Below, piece after piece: positions 42,530-53,428 of a stretch of DNA of 64,000 nt. The notes under the pieces were generated by a model. It saw nothing but the letters and a program-made list of their open reading frames with translations. It searched no databases and had not been told where the DNA came from. The stretch's first letter is position 1, and each line of letters begins with the position of its first letter. The stretch comes from Patella vulgata (lineage: Eukaryota > Mollusca > Gastropoda > Patellidae): the NCBI RefSeq assembly GCF_932274485.2, contig NC_065881.2:77812702-77876701 (forward strand). The letters are read 5' to 3'. A program made the position numbers and the translations under genes.

Positions 42530-44190
42530 TACTGCCCATGCGACCAACCGTTTACAGTATTGTATTGGAAGCAACTCTTGAAATGGCTTAAATCGTGCTC
42601 AATATAACATTTGAAGACAAATCTTATGGTTTGAATATATATGTTTATGGACTACATATTTATTATTACGATTATAAGTACAAGAGAACCTCACCACACA
42701 CAGCATTCGAACAAAAACTAAGCGCAGAAACCAAACACGTGGACATATACCCGACATAAAACACACATCTGTTGAAAGTTCCATTGTCTTTGTCTAAAAA
42801 ATTTTAAACAGGGTTTCACATCTCACTGTTTTGCACCAACTAGAATAATGAAAAACAGGTACCGGTATATGCCATGCAGTGTACTCTGATGGAAGGGGGG
42901 TGTGTCACGGTCACTAAGTGGGTAAGATAGGCTACTGGCTTGCTAGCCTGGAGGTCGGGTGTTCGATCCCTGCATTGGCCGAAAAAGTTTATCCAGATTT
43001 TCCGACATGATACTGGACGGGAGGACCTGATAAAGACAGCTGTCTAGTGATTCGGATGGGACGGAAAACCGAGGTCCCGTGTACACATTTGCGTGCATGT
43101 AACAGATCCCTTGACAGTTGGAATTCGATATAAGAGTAGGCGGTAGTGCTGCTGTCGGGGCAAAATTTCCCTCATAGCACACTGTATGGCGTATGCCGGT
43201 CTTCATTAGCCCAGTTCGGAGCAGAACAGTAGGACGTTAAACTCCATTTCATTTCATGCTCTGATCGGCAGCAGCATTACCAACTTTTATTTTCATTTCT
43301 AACTTTAAGGGGATCTTTAACGTGCTTCCTTGGGTTTGCAAGTAGAACAATATTTCCAGCGAGAAGGGAGGGATTGGACTAGATGCATCTCTGTTTCACT
43401 TCTAAATAACAGGAGAGAAGTTGGGGGGAAAAAGCATGTTCTGCATCAAAATGTTTATCCTCATTGATATTAAGTTGATATGCCAACTGTCATTCACTTG
43501 TCTCTGTCTTGCCTGGTGTGTAGAGGGTTTAACAGGTCCGTACCTAAGGGGGGGGGGGCTGCAAAAAGTTTCGTGACCCCGTCCCCCCCACTGTGAAAAA
43601 ATTGTCAACCATAAAAACATAAATATACATTCCAATCCCCTTCGTTGCTCTGAGCTAGTTACGACCCTGGGCTTTGGGTGGCGAGTGGCGTGGTAGCGAT
43701 CTCAAGCTTGAAACGTGACAAGGAGTAGTGTCGACTTCCTAACTTCTTGCCCCCCCCATACCCAATGCTAAAGACCCTTAAGTGCAAACTAATTATTGAG
43801 AAATGTACCATAAGTTAGTGGTAAAATCGACCTAGTCTAGTTTGTGTCAAGTGGACATTAAACCCCCATTTCTCTCTTTGCCTATGGTTGCAGGTAAATA
43901 CTAACAGAATTGATCAAAAACCAGTTAATTTGTAATTAATGCGTTTTATTGTAACAATTTGCTTGGCACAAAATCAAAGAATTAAATGTCAGACCTTGAC
44001 ATAAATAGTTTTAAAACTTTTCAATTGAACTTTGAATTGACAATAACAAAGATCTAATATTGAACAAACTATATACATTGTAACATTCACAATCCATACA
44101 AAAAGCACTATATCACATACTGGTAAAGTTCTTCATACCATTGGTATAATATAATGAGCAAAATTGTCCTCCTGTTGGTTTTCACTATCA
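42530..44190. repeat. Duplicated flank of the HSP70 unit, copy B
   Basis: The counterpart of 34120-35310: TATTGTATTGGAAGCAACTC, GAGAACCTCACCACACACAG, CAGGGTTTCACATCTCACTG (old reverse SINE-1, about 42808-42890 and 43266-43350), AAAATGTTTATCCTCATTG and an old SINE-2 (about 43675-43885). It carries a private SINE-1 insertion at 42891-43258. Confidence 0.82.
42891..43258 (+). mobile_element. SINE-1, full length, nested in an older SINE-1
   Basis: GTGTCACGGTCACTAAGTGG head, GGTGTTCGATCCCTGCATTG, body and GACGTTAAACTCCATTTC with ATTTC. A 7-bp repeat CTCTGAT (42884-42890 and 43259-43265) flanks it. It interrupts an old, oppositely oriented SINE-1 that is uninterrupted in flank A (34400-34580), so it inserted after the HSP70 duplication. 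Confidence 0.9.
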
Positions 44191-44197
44191 CATGAGG

Positions 44198-44203
44198 TTT
44201 ATT
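44198..44203 (-). terminator. HSP70 copy B poly(A) signal
   Basis: AATAAA on the minus strand, about 180 bp past the stop codon, aligned with the signal of copy A. A CA/TA microsatellite (about 44334-44359) lies between the stop codon and the signal. Confidence 0.6.
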
Positions 44204-44383
44204 GACACAATAGGTCAAGTTTGTAATATTAATACTGAATATTAAACAGATCTGGCATGGAAGCCTATTATATCACATATAGGCTAACAAGTAGCACAAT
44301 ACAGGGATAAATCAACACAGTTCTAGCACAATATACACACACACATATATATATATATTTGTTTATCAACACAGTTCTAGCAC

Positions 44384-46300
44384 TTAGTCCACTTCTTCAA
44401 CTGTAGGTCCCTGACCACCACCAGATTGGTGCTGTCCCTGTCCACCTTGTCCACCAGCACTCTGGCCATGTAGTTTACTCATGACAGGAGAACAGACTTT
44501 CTGAAGTTCATTTTTCTTATAGTCATATTCATCCACATCAGCTAAAGCGTTTTGATCTAACCATTTAATGGTGTCATCACATGCTTTTGTAACAGCGTCT
44601 TTGTCCCCGGAGTCTAATTTAACTCCTGCATCATCAACAGCTTGTTTAATAGAGTACACATAGGATTCGAGTTGATTTCTAGCAGTCATTTTTGCTCTCT
44701 GTTTTTCATCTTCGTCCTTGTATTTCTCAGCTTCGTTTACCATTCGTTCAATCTCCTCCCGACTTAATCTTCCTTTATTATTTGTAATGGTGATTTTATT
44801 GGATTTACCAGTACTCTTGTCCACTGCAGACACATTTAAGATTCCGTTGGCATCAATGTCAAAGGTAACATCAATCTGGGGAACACCTCTGGGTGCTGGA
44901 GGAATTCCTGAGAGCTCAAATTTTCCTAACTGGTTGTTGTCTTTGGTCATAGCTCTTTCACCTTCAAATACCTGAATAGAGACACCGGGCTGGTTATCTG
45001 AATAAGTTGTAAAGGTGTTGCTAGCTTTTGCAGGGATTCTGGTATTGCGTTCAATAAGTTTCGTCATGACTCCACCAGCTGTTTCAATTCCAAGGGAAAG
45101 AGGTGCCACATCGACCAACAGTACATCTTTGATAGCATCACTAGTGTCTCCAGTTAGGATAGCCGCTTGGACAGCAGCACCATATGCTACAGCTTCATCG
45201 GGATTGATAGATTTGTTCAATTCTTTTCCATTCATAAAATCTTGGAGAAGTTTCTGAATCTTAGGGATTCTGGTAGATCCTCCAACCAGCACAACTTCGT
45301 GAATTTTGGATTTATCCAATTTTGCATCATTCAAAGCTTTCTCCACTGGTTCCATAGTGCCACGGAACAAGTCAGAGCACAAGTCTTCAAATCTTGCTCG
45401 CGAAATCTTTGTGTAAAAGTCAATTCCTTCAAACAGTGAATCTATCTCAATACTGGCTTCAGCACTGCTGGAAAGAGTTCGTTTAGCTCTTTCGCAGCTC
45501 GTTCTCAGCCGTCGTAAAGCTCTGGAATTTTTGGACATGTCTTTTTTGTACTTTCTTTGGAATTCTTGTATAAAATGCTGTACCATTCTCTGATCAAAAT
45601 CTTCTCCTCCAAGATGGGTATCTCCTGCCGTCGATTTGACTTCAAACAAAGACCCTTCATCAATGGTTAAAATGGACACATCAAAGGTTCCACCTCCAAG
45701 ATCAAATATCAAAACATTTTTCTCTCCTCCTAGGTTTTTGTCTAATCCATAGGCTAAAGCTGCGGCAGTTGGTTCATTGATGATTCTCAAAACATTGAGA
45801 CCGGCAATGGCGCCTGCATCTTTGGTAGCCTGTCTCTGAGAGTCATTAAAATATGCAGGCACAGTAATAACTGCAGATTTAATCTTCTGGCCCATATAGG
45901 CTTCGGCGGTTTCTTTCATTTTGGTCAAAACCATGGAGCTGATTTCTTCTGGGGAGAAAATTTTCATTTCATTTTTATATTCGGCTTGTACTTTCGGTTT
46001 GCCCCCATCACTAATAACTTTGAAAGGCCAGTGTTTCATATCCTTCTGTACAGTGTCATCAGTGAATTTTCTTCCAATGAGTCGTTTAGCATCGAAAATT
46101 GTGTTACTTGGATTTAAGGCAACTTGGTTTTTTGCAGCATCGCCTATGAGTCTCTCAGAATCCGTGAATGCAACGTAACTTGGAGTTGTGCGGTTACCTT
46201 GGTCGTTGGCGATGATTTCCACTTTGCCATGCTGGAATACACCGACGCAGGAATACGTTGTTCCTAAATCAATTCCGACTGCTATTTCCTTGGCAGGCAT
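44384..46300 (-). CDS. HSP70: Heat shock protein 70, cytosolic inducible type, copy B
   Basis: The 638-residue intact, intronless gene has the same three HSP70 signatures, the GGQGGQ-rich tail and the terminal EEVD. It is a paralogue of the gene 8.9 kb away, in the same orientation. The proteins differ by a two-residue N-terminal indel and two conservative substitutions. Hundreds of coding bases in the middle are identical by eye (for example 45170-45630 against 36239-36700), whereas UTRs, promoters and outer flanks differ by many changes and indels. That contrast suggests recent gene conversion rather than a recent duplication. It should be induced with copy A, through the perfect heat shock element at 46537-46554. 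Confidence 0.98.
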   Translation of the reverse strand: MPAKEIAVGIDLGTTYSCVGVFQHGKVEIIANDQGNRTTPSYVAFTDSERLIGDAAKNQVALNPSNTIFDAKRLIGRKFTDDTVQKDMKHWPFKVISDGGKPKVQAEYKNEMKIFSPEEISSMVLTKMKETAEAYMGQKIKSAVITVPAYFNDSQRQATKDAGAIAGLNVLRIINEPTAAALAYGLDKNLGGEKNVLIFDLGGGTFDVSILTIDEGSLFEVKSTAGDTHLGGEDFDQRMVQHFIQEFQRKYKKDMSKNSRALRRLRTSCERAKRTLSSSAEASIEIDSLFEGIDFYTKISRARFEDLCSDLFRGTMEPVEKALNDAKLDKSKIHEVVLVGGSTRIPKIQKLLQDFMNGKELNKSINPDEAVAYGAAVQAAILTGDTSDAIKDVLLVDVAPLSLGIETAGGVMTKLIERNTRIPAKASNTFTTYSDNQPGVSIQVFEGERAMTKDNNQLGKFELSGIPPAPRGVPQIDVTFDIDANGILNVSAVDKSTGKSNKITITNNKGRLSREEIERMVNEAEKYKDEDEKQRAKMTARNQLESYVYSIKQAVDDAGVKLDSGDKDAVTKACDDTIKWLDQNALADVDEYDYKKNELQKVCSPVMSKLHGQSAGGQGGQGQHQSGGGQGPTVEEVD

Positions 46301-46501
46301 TTTGTGATTTATTTTTACTTCTGACTCTATGTAAAATGTTCTTCAAATGCACCTTTAAGTCGTAAATACAAAGTTCTCCTTTCACTGTTTGTGATTTCTA
46401 GCTATAAGCTTTTGTCTCTCTAGTTATAAATAGTCGTAAACTTTCACTAGTCGTCTGTGAGCTTGTTCAATAATTTCTGCCGCTTTGCATTTTCAAGCTG
46501 T

Positions 46502-46507
46502 TTTATA
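46502..46507 (-). promoter_or_regulatory. TATA box, HSP70 copy B
   Basis: TATAAA (GGGTATAAAACAGC on the minus strand), about 200 bp upstream of the start codon and 30 bp from the heat shock element. Confidence 0.85.
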
Positions 46508-46536
46508 CCCCTAATGCAAAAGTCTTGAAATGACGA

Positions 46537-46554
46537 GAAAATTCCGGAACGTTC
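46537..46554 (-). promoter_or_regulatory. Heat shock element, four perfect units, HSP70 copy B
   Basis: GAAAATTCCGGAACGTTC keeps all four GAA/TTC cores and spacing of copy A while the spacer bases differ (TA/TG/CG there, AA/CG/CG here). This indicates selection on the cores. Confidence 0.95.
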
Positions 46555-46590
46555 ATCCATATTCAAGTACTGGGTAGCTTTATCTATTAC

Positions 46591-46691
46591 GTAAACAAAG
46601 GCAACGATTGGCTAAAACGTGTATAATCTTACAACAATTATGTCATAGTAGGGGATTTCCATCTAAGGGAAGCAACTCGTGGTTTCGAGAA
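46591..46691 (-). promoter_or_regulatory. Conserved distal promoter module, HSP70 copy B
   Basis: GTAAACAA (46591-46598), ATTGG (46607-46611, a reverse CCAAT box), TTATGTCA (the CRE/AP-1 position, one base off) and GGGGATTTCC (46651-46660), then TTCGAGAA (46684-46691). Order and spacing match copy A. Confidence 0.6.
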
Positions 46692-46769
46692 AAATCTGGC
46701 TGAGTAAGTAATAAATTTTAATAACTTCGTTGTTTACCACCTTGACACCGTTCCAGGTTCTAGTTTAAA

Positions 46770-47196
46770 GGTCAAATCACTTCTAAATATTCTCGAATTC
46801 ATTTCCCTAGAAATGTTTATACAACCACGTAGCCATGTTAAATAATGAATTAAGTAAACGCAATCCCTGGGTCCATCGAATTCATTTTAATAATCTCTAT
46901 CTATAGAAAAATGACAAGGTCATTATATAATATTCATGTTATGTATGTCTTTAAAAAACCAACAAAAATAGATAGAGGAGCTGCGAGAGACGGTCTTTAA
47001 AGCTAAAGTATAATTAATCATAGCCTACGCAGATGGTATCTATTACGGAATGTTGCATATTGTTTTTGTTCGCAAATTTCCAATGTAAGAAAAAAAAAAA
47101 CCCCATTTAAAGAAGCAGTCTCCGAACTATACCCCATCCCCGGCGAAAAACCCTGATAACCCGATACCGGCTGGTCCAACACTTTTAGAAAGGTTA
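46770..47196. repeat. Upstream flank of HSP70 copy B
   Basis: Diverged counterpart of the copy A flank: GCCATGTTAAATAATGAATT, AATTAATCATAGCCTACGC, TTTAGAAAGGTTATTTAAAG. It lacks the MITE piece found in A. Confidence 0.65.
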
Positions 47197-47595
47197 TTTA
47201 AAGATGAGGTGTATGTTTAGCTAAATCTGCCTTTTGCAGGTCTTTATTTTTAGCTTCAAATGTTATAAATTATCATTCAGATATTTATTTACGTGACAAG
47301 CCTATAATCAATCCTCTAGATCATCAGATGACCAGATTTAAATACATTGAAACACGATTGCCATTTAATAAATTAATTTAAAGATGGTAAATAGAGACTT
47401 AGTCTCGATTGTCAAGTAACGTTGCTACGATATTGAAACAGTCTATGCTACATGGATGTCAACACTGATAACTTTGCTCAGAATAAAGTAATTTGAATGA
47501 AATTTTCAATATATTCATTTGGCATTATCTGTTTTTGAACACCAAGAACGATCAGCGCTCCGCTTTATCTAAATCTTACATAATGTATCTTTAAA
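47197..47595. mobile_element. TTTAAAGAT-family MITE, 399 bp
   Basis: Both ends are present: TTTAAAGATGAGGTGTATG and CTTACATAATGTATCTTTAAA. Internal CCTTTTGCAGGTCTTTATT, AGCTTCAAATGTTATAAATT and AATAAAGTAATTTGAATGAA match the family. Confidence 0.82.
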
Positions 47596-47873
47596 TAAAA
47601 TCTGCAAAATAACCCTATCGACCGTGCTGCAAAATTATTTTCCAGTCTGTCTTTTCATTATGTAGACTATTCCTTATTACTTTACCAACTGCAAGTACAA
47701 TAACATCAGGATGGTTATGTTTATATCTGATATTATCTAACCTATTATGATATCAACTACCTGCATATATTGTTGGTGTCAGCAGTATTTATCTGAAAAG
47801 ATCCCCACAGGCGTAGTCCCCTATCCCCCACCCCATTCGATCAGAGAATGAGGAGCATTAAGTAGTTTTTTGC

Positions 47874-48396
47874 TTAAAGGGACTATCCCATTTTGACTAG
47901 AGTCTCAAAAATAAAAGTCCGAGAATATATGAAATTGAAGCGCCCAAATATAGAGGAATGATGTATTTACCTTGTCTCAAACTTTCAGCTCAAAATATTG
48001 AGTCGTTTGGACGTGAACGTCAAAACTGCTTATCCGGACACGTAACCCTTTTAAGGTTTCGGGTCAATTTTTTCGTTGGGTGACCTGATAATCGATTCCG
48101 GGTCCTTTAGAGGTCTATACAGTGAATGAACCATGCGTTGTACTTGATAACGAAAGGTAAATTTCACCTACACATTATTTTTATAAAATAAAAGTCTGAT
48201 TTTTCCAGACACAGCATAATACAGTTTAGGACACCGGTCTCCATTTCCAGATGAAGACTGACCGTTTTAAGTTGTTTGAAAACGTATCACGTATATTGAG
48301 ATAGTTGCTCGGCTCTGAGGTAGAGGATTTTAAGAGATTTTAATACAAAATTAAGAAGTTTTATTCTCCAAAATATTATCGGGATTGGCCCTTTAA
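47874..48396. mobile_element. TTAAAGG-ended MITE, 523 bp
   Basis: The ends TTAAAGGGAC and GGCCCTTTAA are inverted. TTAA at both tips would fit a TTAA target site. The body matches 23885 to about 24320 in reverse (GGTAAATTTCACCTACACAT, GACACCGGTCTCCATTTCC, GTTTGAAAACGTATCACG). Confidence 0.8.
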
Positions 48397-48584
48397 CATG
48401 TTAAAATTATATTGTTGTGTAATTAATTAAAAATAAACAACCATCACAGCTTTGTGGAAAATTCGTTTTAGTTGTTAATGATTGATTCATTCAGAAAATT
48501 CGGGTGACAAATGTACGCAATTACTTATTTTTAATACGAAGAACACAAAGAAAGCCTGGATACGCAATTTTTCTCCGGGATGCA

Positions 48585-48815
48585 CCATTGCCAAAGTCGT
48601 GCATGAATAGGCCGGAATACTCTGGAATGTTTGCACGGATTGTCACTTTAATCGGATGTTCAAGAAAGCAATGTATAACGTCTATTACATAAACAAGGAT
48701 TGCGATTGGCTAGGACAGGAGTCTGGTTCCATAACAATGATGTCATCGTCGGGGGATTTCCATCCATACCAAGGGAAAGAACTCGTGTTTTCCAGAAAAA
48801 TTGAGATGGCTGTAA
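48585..48815 (-). pseudogene. Orphan HSP70 promoter relic 1 (no coding sequence)
   Basis: It aligns with the HSP70 A/B promoters in the same orientation: CCAAAGTCGTGCATGAATAG, an eroded heat shock element GAATACTCTGGAATGTTT (48615-48632; two of four cores changed), ATAAACAA, GCGATTGGCTAGG, ATGATGTCATCGTCGGGGGA, TTTCCATCCATACCAAGGGA and TTCCAGAAAAA. No TATA box and no HSP70 codons follow. The 62-codon frame across it is not HSP70. Confidence 0.8.
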
Positions 48816-49479
48816 TTCACGACAGATTCGAATAATTGCCTATTGGTAAGACAACTTTTTATTGTGTATGGTCCGAAAGTCTATATTTTCTTTTTAGTCC
48901 GACATATTATTTCATTAATTACGATTTATTCATCATTTAAAGATGGAAACATGATGGAAATGAAGAGTGGCCATAGGGCCTACTTTAGTACTTACATGTA
49001 ATACAGTATACGCGGTGTGGTGCGTTGCTTTATAAGTTATTGTTATAATTTAATCAGAAAAGTTTGAAATGAGATGACGTATATTCTATATAAAACATGG
49101 AACGGATTTGTATTTTGTATGTACAGCTTTTGTATTTTCTGGTATACAATTATTAATAGGTAGGTTGAAGTCCCCTTTATAAAAAAGGCCATACTGCAAG
49201 CATTTGATTTTATTATGGTAGTTCCCTCCCTTGGATCACTACGTCTCGAATGTACATATCAATGCGTATTAGCAAATATGTTATTACAATGGTTAAATGT
49301 GAATATGTTAGTCCCGAAATGACCTAGTTTGTGTCGAGTGGACGTTAAACCCCATTTCTCTCTCTCTCTCCCCTCCATTTCTAGTTAAATTAGCCTACTA
49401 AATGTCATTGATACAGTTTTTATTTTTAATACGAAGAACACAAAGAAAGCCTGGATACGCAATTTTTCTCCGGGATGCA

Positions 49480-49710
49480 CCATTGCCAAAGTCGTGCATG
49501 AATAGGCCGGAATACTCTGGAATGTTTGCACGGATTGTCACTTTAATCGGATGTTCAAGAAAGCAATGTATAACGTCTATTACATAAACAAGGATTGCGA
49601 TTGGCTAGGACAGGAGTCTGGTTCCATAACAATGATGTCATCGTCGGGGGATTTCCATCCATACCAAGGGAAAGAACTCGTGTTTTCCAGAAAAATTGAG
49701 ATGGCTGTAA
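49480..49710 (-). pseudogene. Orphan HSP70 promoter relic 2 (no coding sequence)
   Basis: Exact second copy of the relic at 48585-48815, displaced by 895 bp within the tandem duplication. Confidence 0.8.
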
Positions 49711-50329
49711 TTCACGACAGATTCGAATAATTGCCTATTGGTAAGACAACTTTTTATTGTGTATGGTCCGAAAGTCTATATTTTCTTTTTAGTCCGACAT
49801 ATTATTTCATTAATTACGATTTATTCATCATTTAAAGATGGAAACATGATGGAAATGAAGAGTGGCCATAGGGCCTACTTTAGTACTTACATGTAATACA
49901 GTATACGCGGTGTGGTGCGTTGCTTTATAAGTTATTGTTATAATTTAATCAGAAAAGTTTGAAATGAGATGACGTATATTCTATATAAAACATGGAACGG
50001 ATTTGTATTTTGTATGTACAGCTTTTGTATTTTCTGGTATACAATTATTAATAGGTAGGTTGAAGTCCCCTTTATAAAAAAGGCCATACTGCAAGCATTT
50101 GATTTTATTATGGTAGTTCCCTCCCTTGGATCACTACGTCTCGAATGTACATATCAATGCGTATTAGCAAATATGTTATTACAATGGTTAAATGTGAATA
50201 TGTTAGTCCCGAAATGACCTAGTTTGTGTCGAGTGGACGTTAAACCCCATTTCTCTCTCTCTCTCCCCTCCATTTCTAGTTAAATTAGCCTACTAAATGT
50301 CATTGATACAGTTTTTATCGTACATCAGT

Positions 50330-50495
50330 ATGAAATGGGGTTTAACGTCCGGACAAATAAAGACAGGCATACGCCATATAGTGTGCTATGGATTAATTTT
50401 TGCCCGGATAGGTGCGCTACGGCTTACTCTATTTTTTCAAATTCCAACGAGCTGTCAGGGGTCCCTTTATATGCACACCAACGTGTAGGCGCACA
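50330..50495 (-). mobile_element. SINE-1 3' fragment
   Basis: ATGAAATGGGGTTTAACGTC, AGACAGGCATACGCCATATAG, TTGCCCGGATAGGTGCGC and GTCCCTTTATATGCACACC. The tRNA-like half is missing. Confidence 0.85.
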
Positions 50496-50573
50496 TAAGG
50501 CCAGTGTCGCAAAAATACACCATGTTAATTCTAAAATGACCTAGCCGAATTGAATCACTAGCAATTCTAGTTG

Positions 50574-50775
50574 TTAAAGGAGCTTAATCGCTGTTCCGTG
50601 GCACCTACAAATGGATATAAATGGGCCACAACGCATATAATAATATACTGATATACATTCAATCATTTCTGTTTTTACTGCAATTTCTAATCAGTTATAT
50701 TCGGCGAAATACGTGAAGAGTGCAAATTGAATGGCAGTCTTTGGCGTCTGGATATTCCAGTCTACTCAGGTAGCC
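50574..50775. mobile_element. TTAAAGG MITE, one end only
   Basis: TTAAAGGAGCTTAATCGCTG, TGATATACATTCAATC, TTTTACTGCAATTTCTAATC and GGCGTCTGGATATTCCAG match the right half of the composite at 23885-24663, reversed. Confidence 0.72.
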
Positions 50776-51448
50776 CTCCCCCCCTTTGTGGGATATCTTT
50801 AGTCTTGTTCATCCACTCACTTCATTACAAATGGCGCTCGAAAGCATTCTGCAAGGGCCAAGTTTAAAATTTTCACTGTGCCTTCAATATTGGATACCAG
50901 AGTCCATCTTTTCACGGTAGTTTGGCGCAATATAGCTCAGTTGGAGCTGACGAGCCAATGCCATAAAACCATATTTCATTCATTCATTTTTTTTCACGGT
51001 ATGATCACAACATCAGTGTTGATTTAAATTGACCAATAAGTCGTGTTTTCTATGTCGAAGACTGTGGATGATACTGAGTTAAAGACTGAGCTACTTAAAG
51101 CCTGTGTCATAAACACACATGTTACCATTCCACAAAACGAAAACCAATAAACATTAAATCAATTTAATACACTCATTCAAATACAACAAATATATATTCA
51201 ATATGTACAAATCATTAGCACTTTAAAAGATGATAAGAAAAACGACAATTAATATATAAATAAATATTAACTATATTATGCTGGATTTCAACGTTGCATT
51301 ATAAATTTAGTGGCGTGCAGAGAGGTTAGGTGAAGCTGGGGACCAACTGCATGAATCAAAGGGCCTATTGCTGAGAAAGGAAGCCATTTTAAATATAAAA
51401 AATTAAATTTACCTTTTATTCAAATTAAATATATACCAGCCAAATTAA
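50776..51448. other. Unassigned stretch
   Basis: No coding or repeat signal supported. Confidence 0.45.
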
Positions 51449-51733
51449 TTAAATATGCATTATGTAACATTTGATAAAGAGATGAAATTTCTGTCAAAAT
51501 ACCGTATTCGTGGTTGAAGGTTTCACGATATAATCGCGATTGTCAAGAACCGTTGTTACGATAATATATTAAAGTATTAAATGGCGATTGTGTTTCAATC
51601 CGTTTAAAATCACGACCATCCGATTGTCTAAAGAGTTGATCATGGACTTGTTAATAAATGTCTCATTTAGTTATATCATTGATAGCCAAAACTGCAACTG
51701 ACAGATTTACCTCTTACATAATGTATCTTTAAG
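51449..51733. mobile_element. TTTAAAGAT-family MITE, short version (285 bp)
   Basis: The ends TAAATATGCATTATGTAAC and CTTACATAATGTATCTTTAA are inverted. GATAAAGAGATGAAATTTC and CCATCCGATTGTCTAAAGAG are family landmarks. Confidence 0.75.
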
Positions 51734-52399
51734 TTTGGCGCCCGAAATGAGCACTCTTTTCAGAAAACTACTTTAGGTTCTCTGGCTTAATAAAACACTG
51801 ATCCACATTCAATGCAGCTTGTACTCCGCCCCACCCCACACCTCTCCCACACCTCTCCCTCACCTCTCCCTACACGTCACTGTATAAATCTGATTACAAT
51901 GAGGCAGTCGTATGTATTTGTAAATTAAGAACTGATGATTAAATCGCCATCTGTTATTTCCGCAATGAAAACTATTGCTAAAAATAGCGTGGTGTGAGCC
52001 TGTCAATCCCCTGTAATCTGGAAATACCTAGTAAGTCATATTCTGGTGAAAAATTGAGTTAGACCCATAGGGTTTTCTCCTTCAGTTAAAAATGTTAAAG
52101 TGTGAAACTTTTCCCTGTTGGAAGTTTTTCAAATGGAAGAACCTAGTATGACATGTAATTATACTGATTTGCATTCAACACACTTATATATAGGTTTTTC
52201 CAGATTACAGGAGCAATCGCCATGGACTGGTTGCCAATAGTAGAAATCGAAAGCTGTAGACATGAAACTATATATACTCATTTATCGGGAACGAGAATGT
52301 ATATAAATATTATGATGTGAAGGTGTTTTAATGTTTGAGTGTAGCAAGAACAATGGATTCTACCTAAATAATATAAATGTCGAGAGCTGTGACATAAGA
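51734..52399. other. Unassigned stretch
   Basis: CTCTCCCACACCTCTCCCTC, a short pyrimidine-rich reiteration at about 51842-51875, is the only structure seen. Confidence 0.45.
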
Positions 52400-52670
52400 C
52401 AGTGGCGTCGCCAGGCTTTTCCAGGATAATTGGGAAAGGAGTCCTGAGTCGAAGAACTTCACAAATTTAAGGAGAATACGTGGTTTGGTGTATATCCTGG
52501 ATAAGGAACACAATTGCATATTAGCATCGATCAGAAAAAAAAGAAAGATGGGCTCATGGAATTGGGATACGAATAGCTTTGAATGGTGGAAAAAGGGTGG
52601 GTGGGTGGATGTAACAAGGGTGGTTGGGTGTCAAGAGTGGGTTGGTGACACCCCTCTGGCACCGCCACTG
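52400..52670. mobile_element. Non-autonomous TIR element, CAGTGGCG ends (271 bp)
   Basis: The ends CAGTGGCGTCGCCAGGC and CTGGCACCGCCACTG are inverted repeats. The interior has no supported gene; a 67-codon plus frame is probably chance. No target duplication is clear. Confidence 0.62.
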
Positions 52671-53097
52671 CACAAGCTATTAATATAAATGAAATATGTA
52701 TAAATAATCCAACGTCTGTTATATGACAGTATACAGTACATAATATACTGTATTTGATGACGTCGTTAATGAGATAAGGGAGGTAATCACAAGGAATGCT
52801 TCCAAAAATTGCTGAATTCTGAGCAATAATATCTTTACTCGCATAAGAACGCTTTTGACCCGTTTCTTATCCATTAGCAAAACACATTTTCAATACCCTT
52901 TTAGTCATATTCCACAATTGTAATTTGAAACCGGTTCGACATAATTTCAAAAGAAATCCTTGCACACGTGTCTAAAAGTCCAGTAACGTGACGTGACAGT
53001 TGAAATGTCTATGATTTATTCAACAAACTTTACTAGTTGACTGTTTAGATGATTCCTCAAACATAGTAAATCTATTGATTGATAATTTGATTGGTTT
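52671..53097. other. Unassigned stretch, 3' side of the membrane-protein gene
   Basis: Possible minus-strand AATAAA signals occur near 53029 and 53096 and could end the transcript of the gene at 53429-55453. Confidence 0.4.
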
Positions 53098-53422
53098 ATT
53101 CACCGAACTCGGCAATGTTGCATGTAAATTGTACCACTAATTTGCCGACCTTCGTATGTCACCGGCCATATTACAAGTAAATTATATCAATGATTTGCCG
53201 AACTACGTATGAAGTCACAAGTAATTTTTTATATTCACCTAACTTGGCAATATCACAAGTAATTTGTATCACTGATTTACTGAACTTCTTATGATGTTAC
53301 AAGTAAATTTTTATATTCACCGAACTCGGTAATATTACAAGTGAATCACTAATTTGCCGAATGTCGTAAAAATTACAAGTCAATCACTGATTTGCCGAAC
53401 TTCCTATAAAATTCCTATAAAA
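53098..53422. repeat. Degenerate tandem array in the 3' flank, about 100-bp units
   Basis: TTCACCGAACTCGGCAATRTT, CAAGTAATTTGTATCACTG and ATTTGCCGAACTTCGTATG recur in order about three times. The array abuts the stop codon region of the next gene and may lie in its 3' UTR. Confidence 0.75.
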
Positions 53423-53428
53423 TTGATT

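Larger units (their letters stand above)
48526..50315. repeat. Perfect 895-bp tandem duplication (48526-49420 and 49421-50315)
   Basis: The two units look identical base for base when read side by side, with a short TTTTTAT-type microhomology at the junctions. Each unit holds an HSP70 promoter relic at its start and a SINE-2 3' tail (TTAGTCCCGAAATGACC, GGACGTTAAACCCCATTTC) near its end. Either a very recent duplication or an assembly artefact would explain this. Confidence 0.93.

Noticed and set aside
48504-48692. 62-codon frame repeated at 49402-49587 as a possible duplicated small gene.
   Set aside because: It is duplicated only because the whole 895-bp unit is. It lies across the HSP70 promoter relic and matches nothing in HSP70.
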